From positions 1 through 38,479 of IMG/VR virus record IMGVR_UViG_3300042518_000546: a stretch of DNA of 38,479 bases. One strand, written 5' to 3'. The position numbers and the translations under genes are program-made. Below are positions 6,578 through 13,417 of the stretch, piece after piece. Below the pieces are notes generated by a model. That model did not search any database and had not been told where the DNA came from. It saw only the letters and a program-made list of their open reading frames with translations. Positions within the stretch are counted from its first letter, which is position 1. Each line of letters starts with the position of its first letter. This stretch comes from a virus.

Positions 6578-6696
6578 GATACTTTATACTTTGCCTTTAT
6601 TGATTGCAATACTTGTTTACGTGCTTTAATCTTCCCTTTGGACACACCTCTGGGATTCTTTTTCTTGCCTGAATTGTGTATCCAGTTGGGAGTCAT
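6574..6696 (-). CDS. Very basic protein, 40 aa
   Basis: MTPNWIHNSGKKKNPRGVSK and onward, with about 13 Lys/Arg in 40 residues. This is typical of a small nucleic-acid-binding or ribosome-associated peptide, but no family is recognised. It lies just after the terminator at 6723-6739, so it needs its own promoter or read-through. Confidence 0.65.
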   Translation of the reverse strand: MTPNWIHNSGKKKNPRGVSKGKIKARKQVLQSIKAKYKVS

Positions 6697-6722
6697 TGTC
6701 TTAGAAGTGTATAGAAAAGGAA

Positions 6723-6739
6723 AGGGGCATTGTGCCCCT
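6723..6739 (-). terminator. Intrinsic terminator-like hairpin
   Basis: A 7-bp stem AGGGGCA/TGCCCCT with a 3-nt loop, followed on the minus strand by TTCCTTTTC. It is placed after the stop of the 56-aa gene at 6748. Confidence 0.65.
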
Positions 6740-6747
6740 ATTTATTA

Positions 6748-6918
6748 TCAAGCAGCAACAGGTTCAGTCACACTATCAATAACTGTGCTGTCATAAGCAT
6801 CAAGTGCTTCAACAAGTTCAGCACCATTTTGTGCACTTTGCAGACTCATAATGAGTTGAGAAGCAGCGAAATTGGTATCAGCAAGATCAGCAGCAAGAGA
6901 CATCAGATTGATAGACAT
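6748..6918 (-). CDS. Small alanine-rich helical protein, 56 aa (paralogue of 1624-1803)
   Basis: MSINLMSLAADLADTNFAAS and so on. The central helix LQSAQNGAELVEALDAYDST resembles that of the 59-aa protein at 1624-1803. Unknown function. A terminator follows the stop. Confidence 0.7.
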   Translation of the reverse strand: MSINLMSLAADLADTNFAASQLIMSLQSAQNGAELVEALDAYDSTVIDSVTEPVAA

Positions 6919-6979
6919 AATAAAGAAAGTGGTAAGTGAACAAAGTTGTGTAACTTTAAGGCAAACACATTCCTATAAA

Positions 6980-7120
6980 TCAAGCAGTGAGTTCTACTTC
7001 TAAATCAGACTCATCCTCATCAGGAAGATGATAAATGAGTTGATAATAATCATCATAATCAACACCCAAATAGGATGCAAAACCCTCTAAATCATCATGC
7101 AATCTACAAGTGTCAATCAT
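6980..7120 (-). CDS. YLGVDYDDY-motif protein, 46 aa (paralogue of 23717-23857)
   Basis: MIDTCRLHDDLEGFASYLGV then DYDDYYQLIYHL and an acidic tail. The 46-aa protein at 23717-23857 has the same length and the same core (FAEYLGVDYEDYLEFL), so these are diverged copies. Function unknown. Confidence 0.72.
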   Translation of the reverse strand: MIDTCRLHDDLEGFASYLGVDYDDYYQLIYHLPDEDESDLEVELTA

Positions 7121-7160
7121 GTTTCCTCAACTGTTGATGTAATCATCATAGCACATAAAC

Positions 7161-7295
7161 TTAGGTTTTGGGAGTGTTATGTGCCACTTCAACTTGTGTC
7201 ACAGGCATAGCATTAACCTGTGGCAAGTTAATGAAAGGATCTCCCACAAGCAGGATAACGCACAGGCAGACACCTTTCCAAACTTTATTAGACAT
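7161..7295 (-). CDS. Small exported or membrane peptide, 44 aa
   Basis: MSNKVWKGVCLCVILLVGDP with a hydrophobic core suggests a signal peptide, with possible cleavage near VNA-MP. A longer reading from 7421 exists, but that stretch shadows the 61-aa gene, so I use the ATG at 7295, which overlaps that gene's stop by 8 nt. Confidence 0.55.
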   Translation of the reverse strand: MSNKVWKGVCLCVILLVGDPFINLPQVNAMPVTQVEVAHNTPKT

Positions 7296-7473
7296 CGTAG
7301 ATTTTGTTGAAATTAAATTGATCCTCAAACCATGCTTTTTCTGCATCATCCCAGATGCTAAGTCCAAGCAAGAAACTATAATATTCTGCCCACACTCTAC
7401 AACTATCCTCAAACCATTCATTACTGGGTTTGCTAACAGAATAATCTTGAAAGTTCATTTGTTTGTTTGTCAT
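7288..7473 (-). CDS. Hypothetical protein, 61 aa
   Basis: MTNKQMNFQDYSVSKPSNEW with a Trp-rich C-terminal half (AEYYSFLLGLSIWDDAEKAW). Its start overlaps the CATGAATACATG palindrome of its promoter. Function unknown. Confidence 0.75.
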   Translation of the reverse strand: MTNKQMNFQDYSVSKPSNEWFEDSCRVWAEYYSFLLGLSIWDDAEKAWFEDQFNFNKIYDV

Positions 7474-7538
7474 GAATACATGATAGCATAAAAACTGGCA
7501 CTGTGCTCATTTACAGTGCCAGTTTTACAAGTGTCACA
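7471..7538 (-). promoter_or_regulatory. Cassette with overlapping hairpin and terminator
   Basis: The palindrome CATG-AATA-CATG (7471-7482) follows the -10 TATCAT. The cassette hairpin (about 7516-7538) shares its GTGCCAGTTTT arm with the long terminator hairpin at 7491-7526, so only one of the two can form. Confidence 0.75.
7491..7526 (-). terminator. Perfect 14-bp inverted repeat, terminator
   Basis: AAAACTGGCACTGT (7491-7504) pairs perfectly with ACAGTGCCAGTTTT (7513-7526) around an 8-nt loop. On the minus strand the stem is followed by a short T run. It lies between the 69-aa gene and the next promoter. Confidence 0.8.
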
Positions 7539-7540
7539 TG

Positions 7541-7750
7541 CTATACATCAATTTCAGCAAGTTTTTTCTGTTGTCGTAAGTCTTTGATGATAAGTTGCAG
7601 TTCAAATACATCTTGCCTACAATCTTCAAGGTCTTCACACATGATTTCATACTGATATTCAGACTTACAATTCCTAATCTGTTTAGTCAGTTTATCATAC
7701 CTCTTCTTTGCTTCTTTGAGGTCTTTTTCGTACTCTTGGATGCTTTTCAT
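7541..7750 (-). CDS. Coiled-coil protein, 69 aa
   Basis: Almost the whole sequence is charged helix (EYEKDLKEAKKRYDKLTKQI, then LQLIIKDLRQQKKL), typical of a small coiled coil. The start overlaps the upstream 41-aa membrane protein stop as ATGA. Function unknown. Confidence 0.75.
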   Translation of the reverse strand: MKSIQEYEKDLKEAKKRYDKLTKQIRNCKSEYQYEIMCEDLEDCRQDVFELQLIIKDLRQQKKLAEIDV

Positions 7751-7872
7751 TTGATGTAGGGACTATTGAAATAACGACGAAAGACAGTAATAACAATAAT
7801 GGAAGTGCTAATGACACCAACCAGACCAAGGAAGGTAATAGCATCACCAGTGAAATTGTAAGTAGTAGGCAT
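7747..7872 (-). CDS. Single-span membrane peptide, 41 aa
   Basis: MPTTYNFTGDAITFLGLVGV followed by a hydrophobic helix (about residues 11-30) and a basic end (FRRYFNSPYIK), consistent with an inner-membrane peptide. Function unknown. It has a consensus promoter at 7894-7922. Confidence 0.72.
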   Translation of the reverse strand: MPTTYNFTGDAITFLGLVGVISTSIIVITVFRRYFNSPYIK

Positions 7873-7882
7873 TTGTTTTTAG

Positions 7883-7951
7883 ATTACTTTGTAATGATAA
7901 CAGATTTAAGGTCAAAAGTCAAGGCATAGTGGACAGTTGCACAAGTGTCAC
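7883..7951 (-). promoter_or_regulatory. Consensus promoter with ATTAC-type palindrome and stem-loop
   Basis: TTGACT (7917-7922), 17 bp, TATCAT (7894-7899), overlapping the palindrome ATTACTTTGTAAT (7883-7895). Hairpin at about 7929-7951. Here a 21-nt leader precedes the ATG, unlike the CATAC-type cassettes. Confidence 0.85.
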
Positions 7952-7980
7952 AAGATAACTTTATACCCACTGTCCTCTTT

Positions 7981-7988
7981 GATAAATA
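7981..7988 (+). promoter_or_regulatory. Late-type promoter GATAAATA
   Basis: GATAAATA lies 23 nt before the HNH start codon on the plus strand. It matches the NATAAATA form of T4-type late promoters in cyanophages. It would let the selfish gene be expressed late and against the surrounding transcription. Confidence 0.5.
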
Positions 7989-8010
7989 AAACAGTTACCT
8001 GTTGTGTTAA

Positions 8011-8463
8011 ATGTTAAAAGTTTTAGATTTTAGTCATAGAATTGGAAACAAATACTATGACAATGTAATTTGTGATTGTGGAAATCAATTTATTATTAGA
8101 AGAGATTGTTTAAGAAAGCAAAATAAATGTAATGATTGTGCCAATCAGTCAAGGAAAAGTAAAAATACAAAACATGGAGATTGGAAAAGTTATTTGTATG
8201 ACTGTTATCATCAAATAAATCAAAGATGCAATAATCCTAATAAAATAAATTACAAAGATTATGGTGGAAGAGGTATTAAATTACATGAAAAATGGGATAC
8301 CTATGAATCATTCAAAGAATACATTATCAATAATTTGGGAGAAAGACCATCATCAGATTATTCATTAGACAGAATAGACAACAATGGTCATTATGAACCA
8401 GGAAATGTTAGATGGGCAACAAGAAGTCAACAACAAAGAAATAAAAGAAATTCAAAAAATTAG
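8011..8463 (+). CDS. HNH homing-type endonuclease, 150 aa
   Basis: The only clear plus-strand gene. An N-terminal zinc-binding region has CDCG (21-24) and CNDC (40-43). The C-terminal half carries the phage HNH pattern YKDYGGRGIKLHEKW (81-95) and LDRIDNNGHYEPGNVRWAT (119-137). Enzymes of this family are free-standing homing endonucleases. The gene is very A+T-rich, lacks an obvious ribosome-binding site, has a late-type promoter 23 nt upstream, and its stop overlaps the opposing gene's stop by 4 nt. All of this fits recent insertion. Confidence 0.9.
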   Translation: MLKVLDFSHRIGNKYYDNVICDCGNQFIIRRDCLRKQNKCNDCANQSRKSKNTKHGDWKSYLYDCYHQINQRCNNPNKINYKDYGGRGIKLHEKWDTYESFKEYIINNLGERPSSDYSLDRIDNNGHYEPGNVRWATRSQQQRNKRNSKN

Positions 8464-8756
8464 AAATTCCACATACCTCTTTGAATCAAAATTTTACGAA
8501 TTTCATTGTAAGCAAACTGTTGAATCTGCCTGTCAGCAGCATTATCCAGAACATAATACATTTTGTTCAAATACTCATCTTGAGTTGTAACTTTGACTAC
8601 TTTTGCATTAGTAACTCCAAGACCAGAAATAGGAGAACCTGCTTTTACTTTGTTCTTACCAAAGTTACCAGAAACCCTGCCACTTGTGCGAAGTTTAGGT
8701 TTAATCTTGGAAAGATTAGAAGTAGTGAAGGAGTAAGTCATCTGTGATTCATTCAT
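8460..8756 (-). CDS. Hypothetical basic protein, 98 aa
   Basis: MNESQMTYSFTTSNLSKIKP; a basic, low-complexity N-terminal half rich in Lys, Gly and Ser precedes a helical C-terminal half. The ATG at 8756 sits in the CATACAAGTATG palindrome. Its stop converges on the HNH gene stop. Confidence 0.72.
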   Translation of the reverse strand: MNESQMTYSFTTSNLSKIKPKLRTSGRVSGNFGKNKVKAGSPISGLGVTNAKVVKVTTQDEYLNKMYYVLDNAADRQIQQFAYNEIRKILIQRGMWNF

Positions 8757-8817
8757 ACAAGTATGATAGCACACAAAAGGGCACTGTGGGGATTTACTGT
8801 GCCACTTGTACAAGTGT
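8754..8817 (-). promoter_or_regulatory. Stem-loop / promoter cassette
   Basis: Imperfect palindrome CATACAAGTATG (8754-8765) with -10 TATCAT. The hairpin core ACTTGTACAAGT (8804-8815) is a perfect 12-bp palindrome inside the 3' end of the upstream coding region. GGCAC/GTGCC arms form a competing hairpin. Confidence 0.75.
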
Positions 8818-8982
8818 CCTCTCGATGTCCTCTACAGTGCTTTGCAGTTTGTTATACAGGGCACTGAGGGATACTTTACCACTACCTTCCATAATCTTCT
8901 GCTCTTTCTTTGACAGCAACTGTAGGGCAGTCTTCAGTGCATCCAACTCATCAAGGTTCAAACGTACAAAATCTTCATCCAT
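8794..8982 (-). CDS. Hypothetical helical protein, 62 aa
   Basis: MDEDFVRLNLDELDALKTAL and onward is strongly helical and probably coiled coil. Its last eight codons (RTLVQVAQ) are encoded by the cassette hairpin, so the regulatory element is part of the protein-coding sequence. It overlaps the upstream gene by 8 nt. Confidence 0.75.
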   Translation of the reverse strand: MDEDFVRLNLDELDALKTALQLLSKKEQKIMEGSGKVSLSALYNKLQSTVEDIERTLVQVAQ

Positions 8983-9334
8983 TGTCCTTTAATTCCTCAT
9001 TTAAGTTCACTTCAATACCATCAGTAAGGTCTTTCAATCTATCAAAGAAATCTTCATCTAATGGAATCACTTTTTCTTTACCTGTTCTCACATCTTCTGC
9101 CATCTGCATCAAATGTTCAAGAAACTCTTTGGGTAAAGTATCATCATCACCAAGATATTGCCAGAACCAACTATAACATTCTTCATAGGGTTCATCATAC
9201 CACATCAGGGCATAATCTTTATAGTTTCCTGTCATTAGGTCACTCCAGATTCTAAATGACCCACGAATGTTTTGCCATCCTGTCATCCAACAGTGACCAA
9301 TCCAATACTCCCACCAATTTAGTTTTTTACTCAT
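8975..9334 (-). CDS. Trp/Tyr-rich conserved phage protein, 119 aa
   Basis: MSKKLNWWEYWIGHCWMTGW starts an unusually aromatic N-terminal half, followed by an acidic C-terminal helix. The ATG at 9334 overlaps the upstream TAA (TAATG), so an earlier in-frame start is not used. Function unknown. Confidence 0.75.
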   Translation of the reverse strand: MSKKLNWWEYWIGHCWMTGWQNIRGSFRIWSDLMTGNYKDYALMWYDEPYEECYSWFWQYLGDDDTLPKEFLEHLMQMAEDVRTGKEKVIPLDEDFFDRLKDLTDGIEVNLNEELKDNG

Positions 9335-9537
9335 TAGATTAGTTTCCAATTTGGATCGTTAATCTTATCTATCCAAAAGAAGTATTGTTTGTTGATAGAT
9401 GCAAGAAACAATTTGGTATCTGTCTCTTGTTCTACATGACAACCATGTAGTTTATCCATTATATTTGCAAACCTATTCTTTGCTTTATTGGAAATAGGTT
9501 GAACATTTACCATTTTACGTTTCACTTTAGTTTGCAT
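9334..9537 (-). CDS. Hypothetical basic protein, 67 aa
   Basis: MQTKVKRKMVNVQPISNKAK with a short beta-rich C-terminal part (KLFLASINKQYFFWID). The start overlaps the upstream stop (TGATG). Function unknown. Confidence 0.7.
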   Translation of the reverse strand: MQTKVKRKMVNVQPISNKAKNRFANIMDKLHGCHVEQETDTKLFLASINKQYFFWIDKINDPNWKLI

Positions 9538-9947
9538 CAATTTACTCCACAAAAAGACCACCAAGGTTGATCTTCACCTACAGTATCATCAAATGTGTAG
9601 ATGTACTCACATCCACAATTTTTAGCATACTTATACATTTGCTGATGATTTTTGAAGTGTTTAGGATAGATTGAATCTTTATCAGTGTCTCCCCTTTCAT
9701 AATAGTAAAGAGGTTGTTCTTCACGAGTATTAGTATAAGCATCTTGCTTGAAAGTAGATTCCCAAGTAGTATTTGTCTTTAGAGATGACATATCACCACC
9801 ATCAATAAGATCAACAACCTTACTGCGTGCTTGATAATCTTCTTTGAGAATCTTACCATTGTGCTCAACACTACCATCCCAGTGACAATATACACCAGAA
9901 TAAGTATTGTCTTTGTGTTTGATTGTAATGAAACTGCGAGTTCCCAT
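9537..9947 (-). CDS. MGTRS-type conserved protein, 136 aa
   Basis: The N-terminus MGTRSFITIKHKDNTYSGVY and the motif YCHWDGSVEHNGKIL are typical of a widespread phage and bacterial family of unknown function. First gene of a four-gene operon, with a 22-nt leader after an ATTAC-type promoter. Confidence 0.82.
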   Translation of the reverse strand: MGTRSFITIKHKDNTYSGVYCHWDGSVEHNGKILKEDYQARSKVVDLIDGGDMSSLKTNTTWESTFKQDAYTNTREEQPLYYYERGDTDKDSIYPKHFKNHQQMYKYAKNCGCEYIYTFDDTVGEDQPWWSFCGVN

Positions 9948-9957
9948 GTGTTTTACT

Positions 9958-10028
9958 GATTACAAAGTAATCATAGCATACTGTCAAGGCATTTGGGGGG
10001 TTTGTGTGCCACTTCATCATCTGGCACA
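9958..10028 (-). promoter_or_regulatory. Promoter cassette with GATTACAAAGTAATC palindrome
   Basis: The 15-bp palindrome (9958-9972) overlaps the extended -10 TGCTATGAT. The hairpin at 10005-10028 keeps TGTGCCA and TGGCACA arms with a diverged centre. No consensus -35 at the right spacing. Confidence 0.75.
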
Positions 10029-10039
10029 GAGTCTTCATT

Positions 10040-10459
10040 TCATTCTTCTACATCCCAAGGTGCTTTTTTGTTTAGTATTTCACGAAATCTCTTCTGTACT
10101 TCTGGGTCTGGTGGTTCATTCAACCTTTCTACAAGTGTATCAAAATCTTCTTTTGGTAGTACAATTGTTTCAGGTTTTTGAGACAATCTCAACTTACGTT
10201 CTGGACTGATAGTGAGATTGTAAGGGTCATCATAAGGATAAATGTATTCTTGCATCCAACCAATATTCAAACTTTCCCAAAACTCATCATATCCCCATAC
10301 ATCACCATCATCATAACAATCCAAGATATACAGAACATTACGAAATCCATCAAGGAAAAGTTCTAATTTCGTTGGTTCTTCCACTCTCTTATACTTCACA
10401 CCCATAATGGTTGCGTATTCTCCTTCTATGAGAACTTTTGAGATGTCGGTTTCAGTCAT
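10040..10459 (-). CDS. Hypothetical protein, 139 aa
   Basis: MTETDISKVLIEGEYATIMG; an acidic aromatic central part is followed by a C-terminal segment (LPKEDFDTLVERLNEPPDP at about 102-120) that resembles the short helix-plus-Pro motif found in antitoxin-like and phage regulatory proteins. This is a weak resemblance. Last gene of the 15.4-10.0 kb block. Confidence 0.75.
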   Translation of the reverse strand: MTETDISKVLIEGEYATIMGVKYKRVEEPTKLELFLDGFRNVLYILDCYDDGDVWGYDEFWESLNIGWMQEYIYPYDDPYNLTISPERKLRLSQKPETIVLPKEDFDTLVERLNEPPDPEVQKRFREILNKKAPWDVEE

Positions 10460-10763
10460 TCAGTTTCTCCGCAAGTTCTTGTGCGGTGTATTTTTCTCCA
10501 TCAAAATTGAAAAAGGTTCTATCTTTTCCAAGAACTTGATGTTCGTAATAAGTTTTCCCAGAGACTTGTGGAAACTCACCTTCTACTTTTTCTTTTACAT
10601 AGTTGATGTCTCCAATATAGTCGTCACAATCAAGACTACCCGTAAATTGTTTTGGATGATTGTTCATAAACTTCACAGTTGCTTCTACCAAACTCATATC
10701 GGGTTTGATGGATACTAACTGAAACCCAAATCGGGCAAGTAATTTGTTGAGTAGGTTAATCAT
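10452..10763 (-). CDS. Hypothetical protein, 103 aa
   Basis: MINLLNKLLARFGFQLVSIK with an amphipathic N-terminus, then an acidic region and a C-terminal FDGEKYTAQELAEKLND. Overlaps both neighbours by 8 nt. Function unknown. Confidence 0.75.
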   Translation of the reverse strand: MINLLNKLLARFGFQLVSIKPDMSLVEATVKFMNNHPKQFTGSLDCDDYIGDINYVKEKVEGEFPQVSGKTYYEHQVLGKDRTFFNFDGEKYTAQELAEKLND

Positions 10764-10908
10764 TTTGTGCCTCCTGTTTTTCTATAAGTTTCCTCAGTTT
10801 CTCTTTTGCGTATTCAGTAATTTCGTATTTTTGTTTGCGGAGTTCTTCTATTTCCTCTGGATTGAGTAGAAAACCATCAGGAATGTGACCGTATTCTTCA
10901 GTCATCAT
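10756..10908 (-). CDS. Hypothetical helical protein, 50 aa
   Basis: MMTEEYGHIPDGFLLNPEEI then a Lys/Glu-rich helix. The ATG at 10908 overlaps the upstream stop by 11 nt. A longer reading from 10947 only shadows the upstream gene. Function unknown. Confidence 0.68.
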   Translation of the reverse strand: MMTEEYGHIPDGFLLNPEEIEELRKQKYEITEYAKEKLRKLIEKQEAQND

Positions 10909-11089
10909 CAGGGTCTCCAAATACTTCAAGTCCAAGTTCTTCCACAATAACCTCCATTCTATTCAAAAGGTCACAACGAACTTTCTCATCCCCATCATCT
11001 ACCATTTCATTCTCACTCAATACCAGAGCATTCCAAATCATATTGAATTGCTCTTCTGTGAGGTTCATTTGGATTGTTTTTTCAGTCAT
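10898..11089 (-). CDS. Hypothetical helical protein, 63 aa
   Basis: MTEKTIQMNLTEEQFNMIWN; an acidic helical protein with the LTEEQFNMIWNALVLSE pattern seen in several small phage proteins. Overlaps the upstream gene by 8 nt. Function unknown. Confidence 0.75.
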   Translation of the reverse strand: MTEKTIQMNLTEEQFNMIWNALVLSENEMVDDGDEKVRCDLLNRMEVIVEELGLEVFGDPDDD

Positions 11090-11237
11090 TTACCTTTGCC
11101 TCCAGTTCGGCAATTTTCAGGTAGAGTTCCTCAAGGTGTGATGTGAGTTTATACAGGTTGACTTCTCCCATATCATAAACTCCAGCATCTGTGAGGTCTC
11201 CAAAGATTGTTCGCCAGTCGTCGGTTCTCTCAGTCAT
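11082..11237 (-). CDS. Hypothetical protein, 51 aa
   Basis: MTERTDDWRTIFGDLTDAGV with a C-terminal heptad-like helix (LTSHLEELYLKIAELEAKV). It exactly fills the gap, overlapping the upstream stop as ATGA. Function unknown. Confidence 0.72.
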   Translation of the reverse strand: MTERTDDWRTIFGDLTDAGVYDMGEVNLYKLTSHLEELYLKIAELEAKVND

Positions 11238-11959
11238 CGTAGCATTCCTTTAATTTTTTCAAGACAATGATTAAATCCATCCACAAGCAATTCAGTATTT
11301 ACATTTTGACTTCCTGCTGCTGATTGTTCTTTCGGCAACCAACTCTCCACCAAATCTACAATATCATTACAGGCATCAAAATCATAACCAAGTTCATCTA
11401 CCAATCTATTAAAAAGTTTTTGTGCTTGGTGTTTTTTAATTAACCTATTCACAACCTCATCCATAGGTTTTGGATTATCTTTCTCATCCCAATATGCTCT
11501 CACATTCCTATAAGGTTCATCAACTACATCATCATACTTCCCCTTCTTTACATCGTTGAACCACACACCTTCAAGGAGACGATGAGTTTCACCATCAGTA
11601 ATAGCAACCATTACCACACCATCAACAGTATGCTTTCTCTTATACCAACCATGACTTTCATCAGCAAATTCAAGACGAAGATATTCTTCATCATTATAAG
11701 AGACAATCTCAAACTTCCCACCAAAATCAAACTCCATTCTGGGTTGAGATTTATGTGTCTCAATCTCTTTGAGGAGTTCAAGTTTCTTTTGAAGCACTTT
11801 GATTTCTGCTTCTGTTATTTCAATATCGTTCTTGTAAGTCGTTTGTTTAAAATAAGGAGTAGCATCCATCACACCATCTTTGATTGCTTGTCTAAAGGCA
11901 TCACGAAGCCCTTGATCCACTTGTTCTGGTGTTTGTGGTTTTGGTTGAAATTCAGTCAT
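11234..11959 (-). CDS. Conserved hypothetical protein, 241 aa
   Basis: The largest protein of this block. Residues about 48-68 form a charged coiled coil, followed by a beta-rich centre and a helical C-terminal part. No enzymatic motif is visible. Starts MTEFQPKPQTPEQVDQGLRD, overlapping the upstream stop as ATGA. Confidence 0.8.
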   Translation of the reverse strand: MTEFQPKPQTPEQVDQGLRDAFRQAIKDGVMDATPYFKQTTYKNDIEITEAEIKVLQKKLELLKEIETHKSQPRMEFDFGGKFEIVSYNDEEYLRLEFADESHGWYKRKHTVDGVVMVAITDGETHRLLEGVWFNDVKKGKYDDVVDEPYRNVRAYWDEKDNPKPMDEVVNRLIKKHQAQKLFNRLVDELGYDFDACNDIVDLVESWLPKEQSAAGSQNVNTELLVDGFNHCLEKIKGMLR

Positions 11960-12102
11960 TTTCTAATCACAGCAATTACTTTACGATTTGGATACTTCTC
12001 TACAATTATATCACGAGCATTCTCATAATCAACAGCATCCTTTACGGTTTCATAATACACAGTTTCATCTGCGTCATCCCAAGTTTGAACTTCGTAAGTC
12101 AT
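11956..12102 (-). CDS. Hypothetical protein, 48 aa
   Basis: MTYEVQTWDDADETVYYETV with the ending EKYPNRKVIAVIRK. A compact alpha/beta protein of unknown function. Its stop overlaps the next ATG as ATGA. Confidence 0.72.
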   Translation of the reverse strand: MTYEVQTWDDADETVYYETVKDAVDYENARDIIVEKYPNRKVIAVIRK

Positions 12103-12107
12103 CTTTA

Positions 12108-12281
12108 TCACTCATAGTAGGACATATCATAACTACCTTCATTATAACCCATTTGAAAGATTTCTTGGGCAAACTTCACAAAGGCATCAAAGTTTCCAGA
12201 ATACTCCCAACCATCATTCTCATCCCAATCTTCTTCAAAGTGTTCTTTCACAAGTTTTAGGATTTCTTCATCTAAAATCAT
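12108..12281 (-). CDS. EEILKL/QMGY-type protein, 57 aa
   Basis: MILDEEILKLVKEHFEEDWD then FVKFAQEIFQMGYNEGSYD. This matches the 68-aa protein at 12487-12693 (DEEILKLA, then FVQKIYQMGYDDGCYE), so the two are tandem paralogues. Function unknown. The start overlaps the upstream TAA (TAATG). Confidence 0.75.
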   Translation of the reverse strand: MILDEEILKLVKEHFEEDWDENDGWEYSGNFDAFVKFAQEIFQMGYNEGSYDMSYYE

Positions 12282-12490
12282 TAGAGTGCCTCCACATCAT
12301 CAGCAATCTCATTCAGTTCTTGAGCAGTATGAGTAAGCCAAGGTTCATTTGATAGCACTCCATCTCTATGAATGAGAGAAGAAATCACACGAATAGAAGA
12401 TGCTAATGCTTCTTTCATATCATCTGTGGGTTCTACAATCAATTCTGCTTTGAATGTTTCCCAGATTTGGTATGCTGTGTTAGTCATCAT
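12281..12490 (-). CDS. Hypothetical helical protein, 69 aa
   Basis: MMTNTAYQIWETFKAELIVE. Helical, acidic C-terminus. The start overlaps the upstream stop (ATGA at 12490-12487), and an ATG one codon later is equally possible. It separates the two paralogous genes. Function unknown. Confidence 0.72.
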   Translation of the reverse strand: MMTNTAYQIWETFKAELIVEPTDDMKEALASSIRVISSLIHRDGVLSNEPWLTHTAQELNEIADDVEAL

Positions 12491-12693
12491 TGTGGTTCTC
12501 CAAAAAGTCCAGTGTATCCAGTGGAATAAGATGTTTCGTAGCAACCATCATCATAACCCATTTGATAGATTTTTTGGACAAACTTCAAGAAGTCTTTTTC
12601 ATCACATTCCCAGTAAATGTCGTGTGTTGTTTTACATATGTGTCTATCAAACCCATAGGTGTTAGCAAGTTTTAGGATTTCTTCGTCTTTCAT
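12487..12693 (-). CDS. EEILKL/QMGY-type protein, 68 aa
   Basis: Paralogue of the 57-aa protein at 12108-12281, with an extra C-terminal extension (YSTGYTGLFGEPQ). Shared pattern: DEEILKL near the N-terminus, then a helix ending QMGYDDGCYE. Function unknown. Confidence 0.75.
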   Translation of the reverse strand: MKDEEILKLANTYGFDRHICKTTHDIYWECDEKDFLKFVQKIYQMGYDDGCYETSYSTGYTGLFGEPQ

Positions 12694-12902
12694 CAGGCAT
12701 CCTCCAAACGAATGTACTTTTCAAATAATCCTCTCATATCATAAAAATACGATTGTGCTCTATCAAGAACAGCAGTATCATAATCTTCTTGGGTTGGTTC
12801 ATCTTCCATTTCCATATCCTTCCAAACTTCCAAGAAATCTTCAACAGACATATGGTATTCCAGAGGAATGTATGCGACTTTGGGAATGATTGGATTAGTC
12901 AT
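12693..12902 (-). CDS. Hypothetical protein, 69 aa
   Basis: MTNPIIPKVAYIPLEYHMSV with an acidic middle (WKDMEMEDEPTQEDYD). First gene of the unit that runs from the promoter at 12925-12930 to 10040. Function unknown. Confidence 0.75.
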   Translation of the reverse strand: MTNPIIPKVAYIPLEYHMSVEDFLEVWKDMEMEDEPTQEDYDTAVLDRAQSYFYDMRGLFEKYIRLEDA

Positions 12903-12920
12903 CGGTTTGGTTGCTTATGA

Positions 12921-12982
12921 GAGTATTATAGGGCATCACAGACCACTTTGGGTGCCCTGCTGTGCCAGTTCTTCAAGTGTCC
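12921..12982 (-). promoter_or_regulatory. Promoter (TATAAT) and stem-loop cassette
   Basis: A perfect TATAAT (12925-12930) lies 22 nt before the ATG of the 69-aa gene. A GGGCA/TGCCC stem (about 12931-12959) just before it and the cassette hairpin (12961-12982) precede it. No palindrome like those of the other cassettes is obvious. Confidence 0.65.
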
Positions 12983-13080
12983 TTACACCGATGTAATGGA
13001 ATACGAAGAAACTGAAAGAACCTTCCAGTCCATCCTATCTGTGCTCCACATTTAGGGCAACAATAAGATGGGTGAGTCAT
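12973..13080 (-). CDS. Zinc-ribbon-like protein, 35 aa
   Basis: MTHPSYCCPKCGAQIGWTGR carries CCPKCG, and a later HRC could complete a small zinc knuckle. The stop codon lies inside the cassette hairpin. The start overlaps the upstream stop as ATGA. Confidence 0.62.
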   Translation of the reverse strand: MTHPSYCCPKCGAQIGWTGRFFQFLRIPLHRCKDT

Positions 13081-13277
13081 TTTTGTTTCTCCTGAAGTTT
13101 CAAGTAATCATAAGTGGTCTTACAATTCTTTAGTTGTTCCATACAATACACAATACCCCCATTCTTTCCATCTGCGACACCATCATCATAACCAAAACGA
13201 GCACCTAAAAGGAAAGTCACACCAATAGATGCGAGAACAGCAAGTAGAAGTCCCCCAATCAAATTATCATCGTTCAT
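13077..13277 (-). CDS. Membrane protein, single TM, 66 aa
   Basis: MNDDNLIGGLLLAVLASIGV: the hydrophobic segment at about residues 5-27 is followed by a soluble tail with a GYDDGVADGKNGG motif and two cysteines. Overlaps the upstream stop as ATGA. Function unknown. Confidence 0.75.
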   Translation of the reverse strand: MNDDNLIGGLLLAVLASIGVTFLLGARFGYDDGVADGKNGGIVYCMEQLKNCKTTYDYLKLQEKQK

Positions 13278-13417
13278 TTCTTTTCTACCCAAACATTTAC
13301 AATACCATTAGATAAATCTTTTTCATTATTATCTTCATCATAAACAGAGAGTTCTACATTATCAGGAGGATTGAGAACTTCTTTGATGTATTCTGTGAGT
13401 TGTTTGTTTTCCGTCAT
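13274..13417 (-). CDS. Hypothetical protein, 47 aa
   Basis: MTENKQLTEYIKEVLNPPDN and the ending GIVNVWVEKK. It fills the gap with ATGA overlaps at both ends. Function unknown. Confidence 0.72.
   Translation of the reverse strand: MTENKQLTEYIKEVLNPPDNVELSVYDEDNNEKDLSNGIVNVWVEKK

Noticed and set aside
7295-7421. 86-aa reading starting inside the 61-aa gene
   Set aside because: The first 42 residues shadow the 61-aa gene; only the C-terminal 44 codons look coding.
9982-9987. TTGACA at 9982-9987 as the -35 of the promoter at 9970
   Set aside because: It is only 6 bp from the -10 box, far short of the usual 17 bp.
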